Shown one piece after another: positions 11,625 to 22,653 of a DNA stretch of 64,000 bases (positions within the stretch are counted from its first letter, which is position 1; each line of letters opens with the position of its first letter). The translations under genes were made by a program, and so were the position numbers. A model generated the notes under the pieces. It searched no databases and had not been told where the DNA came from. It saw only the letters and a list, made by a program, of their open reading frames with translations. Source of the stretch: Tolypocladium sp. Sup5 PDA-1 (lineage: Eukaryota; Ascomycota; Sordariomycetes; Hypocreales; Ophiocordycipitaceae); assembly GCA_000750105.3 (NCBI GenBank), contig JPHH03000027.1, positions 1 to 64,000 on the forward strand. The letters run 5' to 3'.

Positions 11625-13250
11625 GATGGTGGGCGACTTCTTGTACGGAGTAGTGATTGCAGAAGTGTCTGGTCCCCGAGTTGAAGGCGAGAGAGAACGT
11701 CGTGCTTTATACGAGAGTTGTGGCCTTTGATATCAAGTTAGTCTTTTTTTCCCCCAGCGCTCTGAAGCTTGCTGCCTTGCGGAAGCTTGTTATGTCCCCT
11801 TCTGGGGCTTGCAAGCGCGTCTCTGAGGACATATTGCAGTATACCTATGGAGATGGATAGGTACAGGGAAGGTATGATGTGTAGGTTAAGGTAAGGTGTC
11901 ACACTACCTTTCCGGGGTCAACTCCGTCAGGTCATGGTTGCCGCTGGGTCACTGGAGTCTGGAGCCAACAGCTCCCACCTGCCGAGGTGGTTGGAGACGT
12001 GGAGTCGCTGCACCACTGCCACGTTTCGCCACTAACATACACCACCTGCGTGTCGCCCAAATTCTGCAGTGTGAGACGCTGGATATGTGCTTCGAGTCTG
12101 GATGGGATCGCGGTGCCGAGAAAGAAAGTGTGGCGTTTAGTGAGTGCGCGTTGTTGAGGTTTGGTTGTGCACTCACTGCACTGCGCACGAAGTGGAGGAT
12201 ACAAACAATATGGTCACGTGTAAATAGGTCGTACGTACCTTGGGTATTTCGTACTTCACGCCTTGGTCAACCTTCTCGCCCATGTCATCTCGGATTTTTC
12301 CGTGCCCACGTGTTGCCGTCGCGTGGGCACTGGGAAGCGTGTATCCGTACGCGTATTCGTACTTATTCGTACATCCACTTTGCCCGGTGCTTCTTTCAAT
12401 CGCCTCGCATTGCGACTTCGCAGCCAATATTACAAGCAGCCCCGTACGGTTTGTTGCAGGATGTATCCTGTCGAATACAAAAGCGAAGCGACCGCTAGAG
12501 CAATTGTACACTACGGATAACAGTAGTGAATCGTTGGTGCATCTTGTGGGATACTCGTGGATGTCAGGTCCGTTGCGTTCTTGGATGCTTGTTGGTGGGA
12601 ACTAAATCCCCGCCCAGCGTCACATCAGATAAACCACGCGAGATGGGGAGCCCCTGCAGATCACCAAAGACGACCACATCCGGAACGGCACGGCACGGAA
12701 CCCCTGGCCCCCGGCAGCGACATGGTCAGATCTCCGGGGCGGTGGTAGCACAGGGGTATTATGTCTTACCCCGGCACTGATTCCTCCACCGAATAAAGGG
12801 CCAACTACGTGTATATTAGGGTGAGAAAGCGGCGACAAGGCTATGTCGGGAACCTCAGTCAGCAAGCTTCCGTCAATGAATGGCCCGCCCCGGACGAGCC
12901 GCCAGGCGAGCCCACCAACCACATCCACAGCCATGTTTGGCGGCTCCGAATGCCGAATGCACAAGGGCCCGGGACTCTGGTTCTGGTAGCTTGGGATTGG
13001 AGGACTTGCTTGTCAACTGGGAGCTGACGTGAGAGCTGGAGCGGCTTCGCATGCCGGTGCTGGAAGCTTGAACGGCACAGCATTGAGATCGTCCTCAAGG
13101 CCGGAGTGCTTATACGGATTACACACTCTCCACGTATTTAAAGCACCCGCAGCCCCAGAGTCATGACCTCTTTTGGCACCTTCATCACCATAGCCAATTG
13201 TCCATTTCACCCCAGTCTACCTTGCACCAGACCTCTCTCACATACACATC
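11625..13250. promoter_or_regulatory. Long upstream region of the PL7 lyase with CreA-like sites
   Basis: 1.6 kb with no credible gene; a 200-codon plus frame at 11896-12498 is rejected. Closest to the lyase there are three matches to the carbon-catabolite repressor consensus SYGGRG: CCGGGG at 12734-12739, and on the other strand at 12769-12774 and 12888-12893. A TATA-like TATTTAAA begins at 13135, about 115 bp before the lyase start. CreA control of a polysaccharide lyase is plausible but not shown. Confidence 0.35.
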
Positions 13251-14352
13251 ATGCACTTCAGCACCCTCTTCCCATCGTCCGGTGCCGGCGGCTTGGCTGC
13301 CCTGTCCGTCCTCCTCCTCCTGAGCCTGCCCGTCTCCGCGGCCCTCAACCCCAAGTGTCACCCCGGCGGCAACTTTGACCTCTCCAAGTGGAAGCTGCAG
13401 CTGCCCATCGGAAACGGCAGCCCCCAGGAAATCCCCGGCAGTGACCTCCAAGGGTGCAATGGCTACACGAACAAGGACTACTTCTACACCTCCGCCAGCG
13501 ACGGCAGCCTCGTGATGAAGGTCCCAGGCTCGCCCTCGACGTCCAAGTGCGTCACCACCCCCGACAGCAGCCACTGCCGCACCGAGCTGCGCGAGAGCAG
13601 CCCCTCGAGCTGGAGCCCGTTTGACGCCGTCAACCGCCTGTTCGGCGACCTGGTCGTCACCAAGAACGACGGCGAGATCTGCGTCGGCCAGATCCACATC
13701 GACGACTCCATCTCGCACAAGCCCGTCGCGGAGCTGTACATCAACGCCAACGGCGACCTCAACATGGGCGTGCAGCAGTGCACCACCTGCACCCAGAAGC
13801 GCTTCCCCGTCGACCACGTCCCCAAGGGCCAGCGCTTCACCTACGAGATCCGCTACGAGAGCAACAAGCTGTCCGTCAGCATCAACGGCAAGGCCCCCAA
13901 GGAGCTGACCACGTTCAAGCTCAACGGGCCCAAGAGCTACTTCAAGGCCGGCAACTACAACCAGGGCGACGGCCCCACGGAGACGCACTTTTACGCCATC
14001 CGCGCGACGCACTCTAAGACCGGTAATCCCAACCCCAATCCTGACAACCCCCCACCCCCCAAGTATCTTGTCTGACTCGGCTGTGGCTCTCAGGTTCTTC
14101 CTAGACGACGCGTGCTGCTGCGCCGCGCAGACGCTGAAGCTGGGCAACCTCGACTCGTGCCACAACGCCGGCGCGCCGTTCAGGGGCTTCAAGGAGGCGG
14201 TGGGACGGATGATGTTTTGGCGAAACATCCACGAGTACGCGTACGAGGGGAGGGACTGCTCGGGGGCGTCTTCGGACTTTAAGCTGACGAATGACCCTCA
14301 GTGCTTGAAGTCGGGTGCGACCCGGAACATCTTCAAGATCTCGGCGTCTTGA
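13251..14352 (+). CDS. Secreted PL7 alginate lyase with a Cys-rich tail
   Basis: Polysaccharide lyase family 7: cleaves alginate or related polyuronates by beta-elimination outside the cell. An N-terminal hydrophobic stretch ending in LPVSAA is a signal peptide. The three PL7 signature blocks are present in order: RTELR, QIH (in CVGQIHIDD) and YFKAGNYNQ. The domain fills about residues 35-255. I place an intron at 14023-14104 (GTAATC...CCTAG, with a CTGAC branch point), joining 13251-14022 to 14105-14352 for 339 residues. This adds a tail of about 80 residues rich in cysteines that I do not recognise. Reading through the intron instead gives a 274-residue protein ending in a Pro/Asn-rich stretch; both forms keep the catalytic domain. 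Confidence 0.85.
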
Positions 14353-14475
14353 TGGGGAGGGCCGACACTTTGCAGTTGGCAAGCTGTGGTGTTTTTTGTT
14401 AGACATTTAAATTGCATATATTCTCACTTCTAGTTGACATTCCTTCACCTTTCGAAGACGTTGCAACTTTACTCT

Positions 14476-15441
14476 TCAACATACTTTGTTCAACGCCGCA
14501 GCCTCCTTGTCGGGATCCAGGCCAACCCTGACATTCGACGGCATCTCGCCCAGCGTCTTCATCCAGGCCCAGGTGTCCGCGATAGTCTCCTTCGCAGGCC
14601 GTATCTTCATGCCCGCCTTGGCAGCCTTGGACGCGTCCGTCTCGTACACGGGGTCGTCGTCCGGCGTAAGCCACAGGGGCAGCTCGACCCATGCCCCGAT
14701 GCCCGCCGCGATGACCTTTTCCGGCTCGAGCCAGCAGAGCTGCGCGTGCCCGCCCGTGGCCTCGTTGGCCGTCTCGAGGAAGTCGCTCATGGATATGTGC
14801 TTCCTCTCGGAAACGAGGTTGAATGGCCCGTCGAGCTTCTGCTCCGCTGCGTCGACGATGAAGTTGGCCAGGTCTCGCGCGTCAATGAACTGCAGGGCCA
14901 GGTCTTTCGGGCCAGGCGCCAAGGTCCGCCCGCCCCTATCCATCCTTTGCAGCCACCAGGGCAGACGCCATATCCCTTCGTACGGGCCCAGGATCACGCC
15001 TGGCCTGACCAAGGCGGTGGGCACGCCCGACTGGCTGGCGTACTGCTCGCCGCGCACCTTGTCCTTGATATATTGCACCTCCGTCTTGCCTGGGTCAAAG
15101 AGAGGCGCCGACTCCGAGTAGGGAATAATAGCTCCCTTGAAGTTGTACACGCTGACACTTGAGACGTACACGTAGTTCCCGATGCGGCCGCGCAGAGCAT
15201 CCACCGCGGACCTGACGGCCACTGGGTCGGTAGACCAAGTGTCAATGACAGCGTCAAATGACAGGCCGTCCAAGCCCGAATAGCCCCCCTGCGCAAGTCT
15301 GTCTCCAATAATCGTGGCGACGCCCTCGGGCGCGGATTCATGGCCACGATTGAACAGGGTCACGTTGTGGCCTCTGGCGACGGCCACTTCGGCGGCGTGC
15401 CGGCCGACGAACTTGGTGCCGCCGAGAATGAGAATCTTCAT
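14476..15441 (-). CDS. NAD-dependent epimerase/dehydratase family protein
   Basis: Extended short-chain dehydrogenase fold, 321 residues, no intron. The start at 15441 puts the Rossmann motif ILILGGTKFVGRH at the very N-terminus. An Arg-containing segment (FNRGHES) follows beta-2, as in enzymes preferring NADP. YVYVSSVSVYNF gives the Ser/Tyr region. RPGVILGPY and the late FIDARDLANFIVDA are typical of the family. The compact form and GGTKFVGRH start resemble actinobacterial relatives more than usual fungal ones, but this is impression only. The substrate is unknown. It lies convergent to the lyase, 123 bp away. Confidence 0.8.
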   Translation of the reverse strand: MKILILGGTKFVGRHAAEVAVARGHNVTLFNRGHESAPEGVATIIGDRLAQGGYSGLDGLSFDAVIDTWSTDPVAVRSAVDALRGRIGNYVYVSSVSVYNFKGAIIPYSESAPLFDPGKTEVQYIKDKVRGEQYASQSGVPTALVRPGVILGPYEGIWRLPWWLQRMDRGGRTLAPGPKDLALQFIDARDLANFIVDAAEQKLDGPFNLVSERKHISMSDFLETANEATGGHAQLCWLEPEKVIAAGIGAWVELPLWLTPDDDPVYETDASKAAKAGMKIRPAKETIADTWAWMKTLGEMPSNVRVGLDPDKEAAALNKVC

Positions 15442-15976
15442 CTTGAGGTCGAAGTTCGAAACGTGTTGTGCTACTAGAGGTATGAGTTCAGTTGAAGTGG
15501 AGAGAGAAATGAGTCTGGGAGAGATGCCTATCATATAGCCATGACGTGCGACTACATTCAGCTGCCTAGCTGAGGGATGGCTCGGCTGCGTAGACGCCAT
15601 CACCACAGCCCTCGGGTACGGTGCCCGTGCATGACCCCAGGAGAGGGCGTCCACGCAAAACCAACATTTTGCGGTCCTACCTGAGCCCTGGAAATAAAAG
15701 ACTCCTTTTCAGATACTGCTCAAGGTACAGCTCATTGATCATAAAAGCCTAGCACTAGAATCGCCAGGTGTGCATAGAAACGAACACACCCTTACTTCTC
15801 GAAATCGAGTTCCGTGCCCGGGTAAAGTACATGTAATCTATTCTCTTCTACTGCCGATGGTTTCAATAGCCTTAACACTCACCTCATGTTGTCAGATTTA
15901 AAGAGAGATATTGAACAAAGTCCCCGAGTACGCTTAGAGCACGAACTTGAGCAATGGTCAGCCATCATAGCAATAG
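15442..15976. other. Intergenic, no gene seen
   Basis: About 535 bp. Holds the promoter of the epimerase gene (minus strand) and the 3' end of the F-box-like remnant. Nothing else recognised. Confidence 0.45.
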
Positions 15977-16602
15977 TCAGCCCTCAATATTGGGACTATT
16001 CTGGGAGTACCCCATCGATGAAAAACACCAGTCGCCATGCGGTCCCTCGACAAACACCCACTTCAGGTTGGGCATTGTATGCAAGAAGTCCTCCATATAC
16101 TCTTCGTCGACATCCAAGTCCCATGGTCCAGGAACTCCTCCGTCGCCAAAATCAATGCCTAGAGCCTCCAATGTCTCTGCGTGACGGCTCTTTAGCGCCT
16201 CCAAATGGTCTCTCGTCGGAGGGATGTGCGGCGAGGTGTACAAAGTAGGGCCAGCAGCAACGTGGTTGTAGCCGAAGCTGTCGCATCTTTGAACGCAGTC
16301 TATCCAGCAGCGAGCGGCTTCTTCAACTGCCTCCGCCGAGCCCGACTCTCTTGTCGCCCGGTACGAGAACTCCTCGTCCGAATAGAGCGTCACTCTCATG
16401 TTTCGCACCATCTGCAGCCTGGCTTCGCCCAGAGTTTCCACGAATTGGCGCTGGCGCCAGCCAGGGACGCCAGGCACGAAGTCACTCGACAGGAACGAGA
16501 TCCGCCTTCTCCAGGCTATACGTGTTGCTTGGATCTGAGGTCTAGGGCAAGACGGATGACTTCTCCGAGGACCTCGTCAGGAAGGTCTAATAACGACAGC
16601 AT
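15977..16602 (-). pseudogene. F-box-like gene with a frameshift
   Basis: From an ATG at 16602 the minus strand reads MLSLLDLPDEVLGEVIRLALD, a typical F-box opening, then hits TAG at 16518-16516. In the next frame, immediately afterwards, IAWRRRISFLSSDFVPG runs on without a stop for about 180 codons to 15977. The two parts fit one protein broken by a one-base shift near 16525. An alternative is a GTATAG...CGCCAG intron that restores the frame but removes the SFLSSDFVPG segment. F-box proteins recruit substrates to SCF ubiquitin ligases; the target here is unknown. Low certainty on whether the gene is alive. Confidence 0.45.
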
Positions 16603-17067
16603 CTCAGGAATCAGGGCAGAGCAGCCTCAACCTCATGGATGGTTGGTCGATGAAGCCAGCAAGAGTTTTGCAGTTTGATGGACAACGTGGATGATGGTGC
16701 GGATGAAGGGTCTATGTGCGAGGTGAGAATTTCCGTGGTCCAGGCACGACAAATACGACAGGTAGGGTAATAACCTTACGAGATGTTCCCAGCTTCTAGA
16801 AGGGGATGCATGCCTACCCCAGATCAACTCAGTCCACTTTCATTGCTCCGTCATGGTTGTTCCTTTATGCTTCCACTCAATCCTGAAATAGCCCTGGATT
16901 ATTACGGATTAAAGCTATCACGCCGAATGTCTCAGGGATCAAACTGTATTTGTACTGCATATAAAAAGAGGCAAGCTGTCACGGGCCCTTGGCCAATCCG
17001 GAGTGGGTATGATAAATAAGTCCCAGTCTGTCCCACCCGAAACGTCGTGAAAGAAAACGTGTTCTTG
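16603..17067. other. Intergenic, no gene seen
   Basis: About 465 bp between the F-box-like remnant and the 3' end of the sugar transporter. No coding features recognised. Confidence 0.45.
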
Positions 17068-19108
17068 TTAGTAGTCCGTCTTAGACCCGTTGAGCTTCTC
17101 AGCGTAACGGTACAAGGGCGGCAGAGGCTCCAGCTTCTCCCGCAGGATCCATGTGCGGAAGTGCCAGATGGCGTTCTTCGTCTGGTAGCTCATGTGCTTC
17201 CTGGTGCTGACGCTAAAGACCTGGTCCAGCTCCTCGAGCGTGAGGGCCTTGGTCTCGGGCACGAACCAGAGGATGAGGAACCAGAGAATGGCGCACCACC
17301 CGGCGTACCACCCGAACGCGCCCTGGACGGTAAAGGCGGTCTGGAGATGCGGCCAGGTGAAGGAGATGACAAAGTTGAAGCACCACGTCGTCGCCGTGGC
17401 CCAGGACATGCCCACATCACGGACGTGAACGGGAAACGCCTCGGCCGAGTAGGTAAAGGGCACTGGGCCTTCGCCGGGCGAGTAAAAGACTTCGAAGAGG
17501 TACATGCCTGTCGTGACCATGGCTATGCGCGCCGTGCTGGTCTTGGGGATAAAGAACGACATCCCTGTCCACAGCAAGGTGAGTGAAAGGAAGGGAAAGG
17601 TAAAGAGCAGGAGGTTTCGCCTGCCCCAGCGGTCGATAGTGAAGAGGGCTGGAATGGCAAACACCCAGTTCAGGATGCCCGTGCCCATGGACGCCAGGAG
17701 GGCAGAGTTCAGGGAGTAGTTGGACTCAACGAAGATGGTCGTGCTGTAGTAGGCGATGATGTTGACTGTTGCACCGGCGGTTAGCCAATGGCTGCTCTCG
17801 ATTAAACTTGAGACCATGGTGCCACAAACCTCCGCAGAACTGTTGACCAAACATGACGATCCAGGTAGCAAGTGTTGCGCGGCGGTTACGCGGCACGGTA
17901 AAGAGCTCGGCGAACTTGGTAAAGAGGTTCTTGCCCTTGTTGGCCTCGCGCTCGAGCTCAACACCAACGTAGGTGTAATACGTATCTCGGGCAGCTTGTA
18001 CGTTGGTGTAACGAAGGCGCTGGAAGGATCGGAAAGCCTTGTCGACCTTGTTGTGCTGGATGTACCATCTGCGTCATCCCCATTAGCATTTCGCTTTACG
18101 AATTATGAAGAGTGCCATGTACCTGGGCGACTCGGGGCAAAAGTAAACCTGGGCGCAGACAATGATCGGCAGGACAACGGTGCTTCCGAGCATCAGTCGC
18201 CAGCCCAGGCTCGGGGGAATGCCCGTAGAGGGACCAAAGGCGACGCCCATGATGTTGCCAAGCATGATACCAAAGGCAGTCCACATTTGCCATTCTAATA
18301 ACGTCAGCAGCTATTCACACCCCTGGATTTGCCCCGTTGGAGCGAAAAAGGACAACTCACGCATGACCAGGGCCCCCCGAATCGGAGCAGGCGCGCACTC
18401 GGCAGCGTAGACGGGGACGGTAGATGACTTGGGCCCGATGCCAAAGCCGAGGACAAAGCGAGCAATGAACAAGTTGACCCAAGAGTTGGCCACGCCCTCC
18501 CATATGGAGGCCACGGCAGCGATGAAGCACGAGACAAAGATGGTACCCCGACGGCCGAGGACCTTGTTGAGCGGCTCCGTCAGCCAGCAGCCGATGACTG
18601 CGCAGCACAGATACGGAGCGCCGACGATGAGACCCGTCAGGCTGTCCTGCGTGTTCTTGTCGAATCTGGTGACGCCGGGGCCCGCGACGTTAAGGTCCTG
18701 CAGGTACAGCGCCTGGGCACCGTTGTTGACCGTCTCATCCATGCCCTGGACGGCGGCGGCCATCGAGCACATGACGCACAGCCAGTAAAGCGTAAAGGGG
18801 TGGCTCCAGCGGTGCGTCGTCTCCCGCTCGAGGATGTGCTTGTCATCGGGGCTCAGCTCCGGCATGGTGGCGGCCAGATCGGGGTTCTGGGCCACAAGCG
18901 CGCCCTTGCGGAAGTCGTCGACGAAGTCTGTGAGGTTGTACTTGTTGCAGAAGGCGTCGACGTCGTCAATGAGCTCCTCCTTTGTGCGCGTCTTGAGGGG
19001 GTTCTGCAGGATGGTCGAGAGGTTCTCTATGTTGCCAAAGGAGCTGTGCCGGCGGTGCGCATGCTCGACATTTTCGGCGTCACGAGAGTCGTCACTGACT
19101 TTCTCCAT
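17068..19108 (-). CDS. MFS sugar porter
   Basis: Proton-coupled sugar or polyol uptake across the plasma membrane. Four exons: 19108-18361, 18294-18123, 18068-17830 and 17765-17068, giving 618 residues. A cytosolic N-terminus of about 100 residues precedes the 12-helix body. Sugar-porter signatures are visible: LGRRGTIF after helix 2, CPESPRWY at the end of the first half (restored only by splicing), FGQQFCGVNIIAYYS in helix 7, DRWGRRNLL, and VPETKALTLEELD after helix 12. The splice joins restore these conserved segments, which supports the model. The long N-terminus with the DAFCNKYNLTDFVDDFRKGA segment marks a fungal subgroup whose substrate I cannot assign. Confidence 0.9.
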
Positions 19109-22100
19109 GGTGTTGAGATGTGTCGAGCTCGGTTATAGAAGATGGGGCATCCAAGAAGTGGGTGATATGGTGAGCGCGATATGGATGGCTGCTTCGACGA
19201 GTTGCTCCTGACTCTCCCAGCTGACGGGAATCTTTTCAGTCCGAATCCAAGGGACGGGTGTACACGGTGGAAGCAGTATCTTGGGTAGGTAGGTAGGTAT
19301 GTGGTAGGACACTCTGGTTCCAAGAGCCTCCAAGTCGTTTCATAAGCTGCAAAGGCAAAAACAAAAGAGTGCCAAACGGCGAAACGTCGATGGGTGGCCC
19401 GCAGTTATAGGTTCGACAACAAGGCGGCGATCGGCACACCCCCATCATCCCCAGGATTACAGCTCTGCGTGATGCATTGGACGGATGCCATCCTCGTAGC
19501 TCCTACGTCTCCACCATGACGATCATCGCGCGCGCCGTCACACATTCACCGAACGGTCTGGGGAAGAAGGCTGACACCCTACAGCCAGTACGGCCCGCAT
19601 GGGCCGGCAGGCAGCAACAATTGGACGTGAATTGGTGGGTTGGCTGGGTTGATGGAGAGGTTGTTGCAGATGGCAGCACTGTGTAAGTCGAGCTGGAGAC
19701 ACAGCGGGAGTCTTGCTAGTGGCGATTGTAAATACGCTCGCGTGCCTGTGGGGCTCCCTAGCTCAATCGAGCGCTATGAGTCCACGGATGTGGTTCTACA
19801 GTTTGTTCGGTGACTTAACTTACACACCTACGTTCTCTGCTCGGCTATGTAGATCCGCTCTCCGACCTAGACGACCAAGTATAATCTCCGTGACGTTCAG
19901 TTCAATTAATGCTCTTGCGGGCGTCTGTCTGACCGCGAAAACATGTCGCCAACAGCCTTGTTGATGGATGCGAATCGCGATGACGTTGAGCCGGCTTGAC
20001 GTTATAGGGATGGTATGTAAGTGGTGGTGCAGCGGCGCCTCGCCTCATCTGACAAGACAACCCCAAACGTGCGTCGTGGAGGCCACACCTTGGGGTGGGA
20101 AGGTTCAACTCACCTGGATATTTATGAGCTACCTTTTTTTACAAAGGATCGGTGCGTGGCAGGCAGCTTCGTGGTCGTCAACTTGTGATGCCCGGTGGAG
20201 ATGGTGATGTAATTGCCGTTGGTGGCTTGCTTGGCGCCGCTGCTGGTTGCAGCAGCCGACCTATCCGAGCATTGGCGATTCGACGTCTTGGGACCAAGAA
20301 ACGCGCGGGGTGGTGGCGGTGGTATTCCCGGAGCGACCTCCGACGACATGCCGTTGGTTTGTACAGCGGCAAAGAAGATCACTCGGCTCGACGTCTGTTA
20401 TGTTGAGGAACGGCAGCAACAGGCAACTGGGTAACTATGGTCTTGCGGACGAGGTGAAATGGAGGCTGCCACGTCAACAACGCCGTTGTACAATCCGGGA
20501 TAGCGGATATCCAATCCCCGCTGGTTTGGCGCCAGAGCAATAAACGACAGCGGATCGGCAAGGTTCGGTTCCGACAGGCGTGGGAGTGCAACACCAACAA
20601 TAAGCTCGTGTGCTTGGGCGTACAGTAAGTGCTCCCACTGTGGTCGATCTCACCGTTCATGGTGTGTCTCCATCCGTACCGTGTCTCACCAGCACCTGTT
20701 CATCCCTTGAACTGTCGGAGAACGACCGCTGATTCACGTCAGCCCAGGGCGCCCAGATACCTACGAAGCATACACCGCTCTCGGGCACTATCTCCACGTA
20801 AATCCACGTGTTGGACTTACAGAGAGCGAAGTAACTACATACAATGCCAATTAGAGGTGGACAGCACTCCGCATGTAGCGCGGAACGACCGGACGACACT
20901 TACACGGATGCGCGTTCTCCGTGCTCAATGCATATAGTACTTGCACAACGCCTCCAACGACATGGCGAACCGTCGAATGCTACAAGGTTAGATTCTAGAT
21001 TGCGTGGTACGTCGTTTATTGAGGCCTGGTGTAAGTCGTCCCTGGCAGCTGTGCATCTGTGCTCCGTACCAACTGTCATGCTTGGGCCGGGCCTGCATCC
21101 ACAGAGTACCATCGGGCCACTGTGGGTACCTGGACTTCCCCGAACGCGGGGAGACAATGCATTCTGGAGATGGTGGAGTGACAAGTCCCGCATCCGTTGC
21201 TTCGTAATGATATGGATAACACCAATTTCCATCGCTGCGGTGTGGAGAAGAGGGCTCTATGTCTATAGCAACATGACATTCTCCAAAAGTTTTGAAGCCT
21301 CCATTGATCGCCGTTATCAAAGTTTAAAGCCATGCGCTTACAGTTTGCGGGATGCCTCGGATGATGAATCACGGTGCTGGGAGCATTAGGTTCGGCGTGT
21401 AAGAGCAGAGGCTCTCTTGCATGTTGTTTGCGGAATTTACTTCCCAGCTTAATGACAATCTTGATTGTCATGAGGTCGGGAACATGCCCAAACCGGCAAT
21501 GCCGCGACCTGGTCGCTGATAGGATTGCTGAGCTTGAGAGGCAATGCTGCCGAAGAGAGTTGTCAAAGCATTCCACCTGCGCACGAGATGTGGGAAATTA
21601 ATTGGCGACAACTCAGATCGAATTTGCATCGCTCGCATTATTCATTCCCTGGCGGTTCTTGGTGAACATTTATCATTTTTCGGAGGCGCCGGGCGTCTCA
21701 GCTTCCAGAAGCTCGCAACGCGCCAGCGTTCATGTGGCGTCTTAGTTAACAATGCTCACCTCCAGTTGTCAGCATCGGGTATCGCTCGATCTGCACGATG
21801 ATGGCGTCTGCGTCCAGCACCTGCTGACTGACCTGGTGGTGTCGTCGGATGAGACGGCCCCCACGCCCTGACCTAGCGCTAGTAACCCAGTGCTCTTATT
21901 CGCATGCCCCATGGCCACAGCGTCATCTCCCGCCATCAATGATGGGCCGGTGGTCTTCGCAATTGGTTCCTCGCTGTTGCGGGCTGTCATTGCCCGAGAC
22001 TGATAGCCCCCAGGGCCTTAATTCCTCGCTGTGGCGACTTTGCTCCGCGGATTGCAGCGTTGGGGCAGTTGAGCTTCCAGTGGGGGGATCTGTTCTTCAG

Positions 22101-22653
22101 CGACCAACGCCGCCTCTTTTCGCCACAAGCGCAACTGACCAGTATCAGAGACTGACGTCAAGCCGGGTTAGGTGACGGGACTTGCTAGTACAAATGAATG
22201 GACTGTTTAGTAGTGTGATTTGCTGAAGCCCAGCTTGTCTCGAGTGAACTACATGTAGCCCTTGGCAGTTCTCAGCTCGTGTTGCAAACGCGAGTGCTGG
22301 CGGGTTGTTACCAAGGGACGGATGTACACGGTGGAGGGAATAATTATTGCTCTATTCAAAGTATGTGCGTTACCTTATGTAAGAATGAGCCCGGAAAGTT
22401 ATAATAAAATCCAGAAGAATGAGTTTAGCTCAACATGTTATACTCGTATCGCGGTGGCCGATATTAGTGTAGCAAGGTCGTAAGCATCGCCTCCCATTCT
22501 AATCCTCCCTTTCTATGTTTGACCGTGATGAATCGATAAGAACGTAAAGAGAGTTTGCCTTGACGAAAGGGGATGCGTACTGATCAGTAGAGGAGGTTGA
22601 CGAGGCAGCATAGCTAAAGCGCATCAGGAAGAGTAGCTTACAAGCTCGTCCTA
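19109..22653. other. 3.5-kb gene-free stretch
   Basis: No open frame here has a recognisable motif, signal peptide with ATG start, or splicing that extends it. GC content is ordinary and there is no RIP bias or terminal repeat, so it is not an obvious transposon. The first few hundred bases would be the transporter promoter. The part from about 22200 to 22560 is more AT-rich and forms the 3' flank of the PQ-loop gene. A non-coding RNA cannot be excluded from sequence alone. Confidence 0.4.

Noticed and set aside
11896..12498. 200-codon plus frame before the PL7 gene
   Set aside because: Composition is not protein-like, no family features, and it has no plausible extension by splicing.
13185..14228. 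347-codon minus-strand frame opposite the PL7 lyase
   Set aside because: Low-complexity Val/Ala/Gly/Leu-rich translation produced by the GC-rich third positions of the real plus-strand gene.
20213..20434. Frame with a signal-peptide-like start
   Set aside because: It begins at TTG, not ATG, and the remainder is low complexity.
20844..21389. 181-codon plus frame in the gene-free stretch
   Set aside because: No motif, overlaps equally long frames on the other strand, typical of chance open frames.
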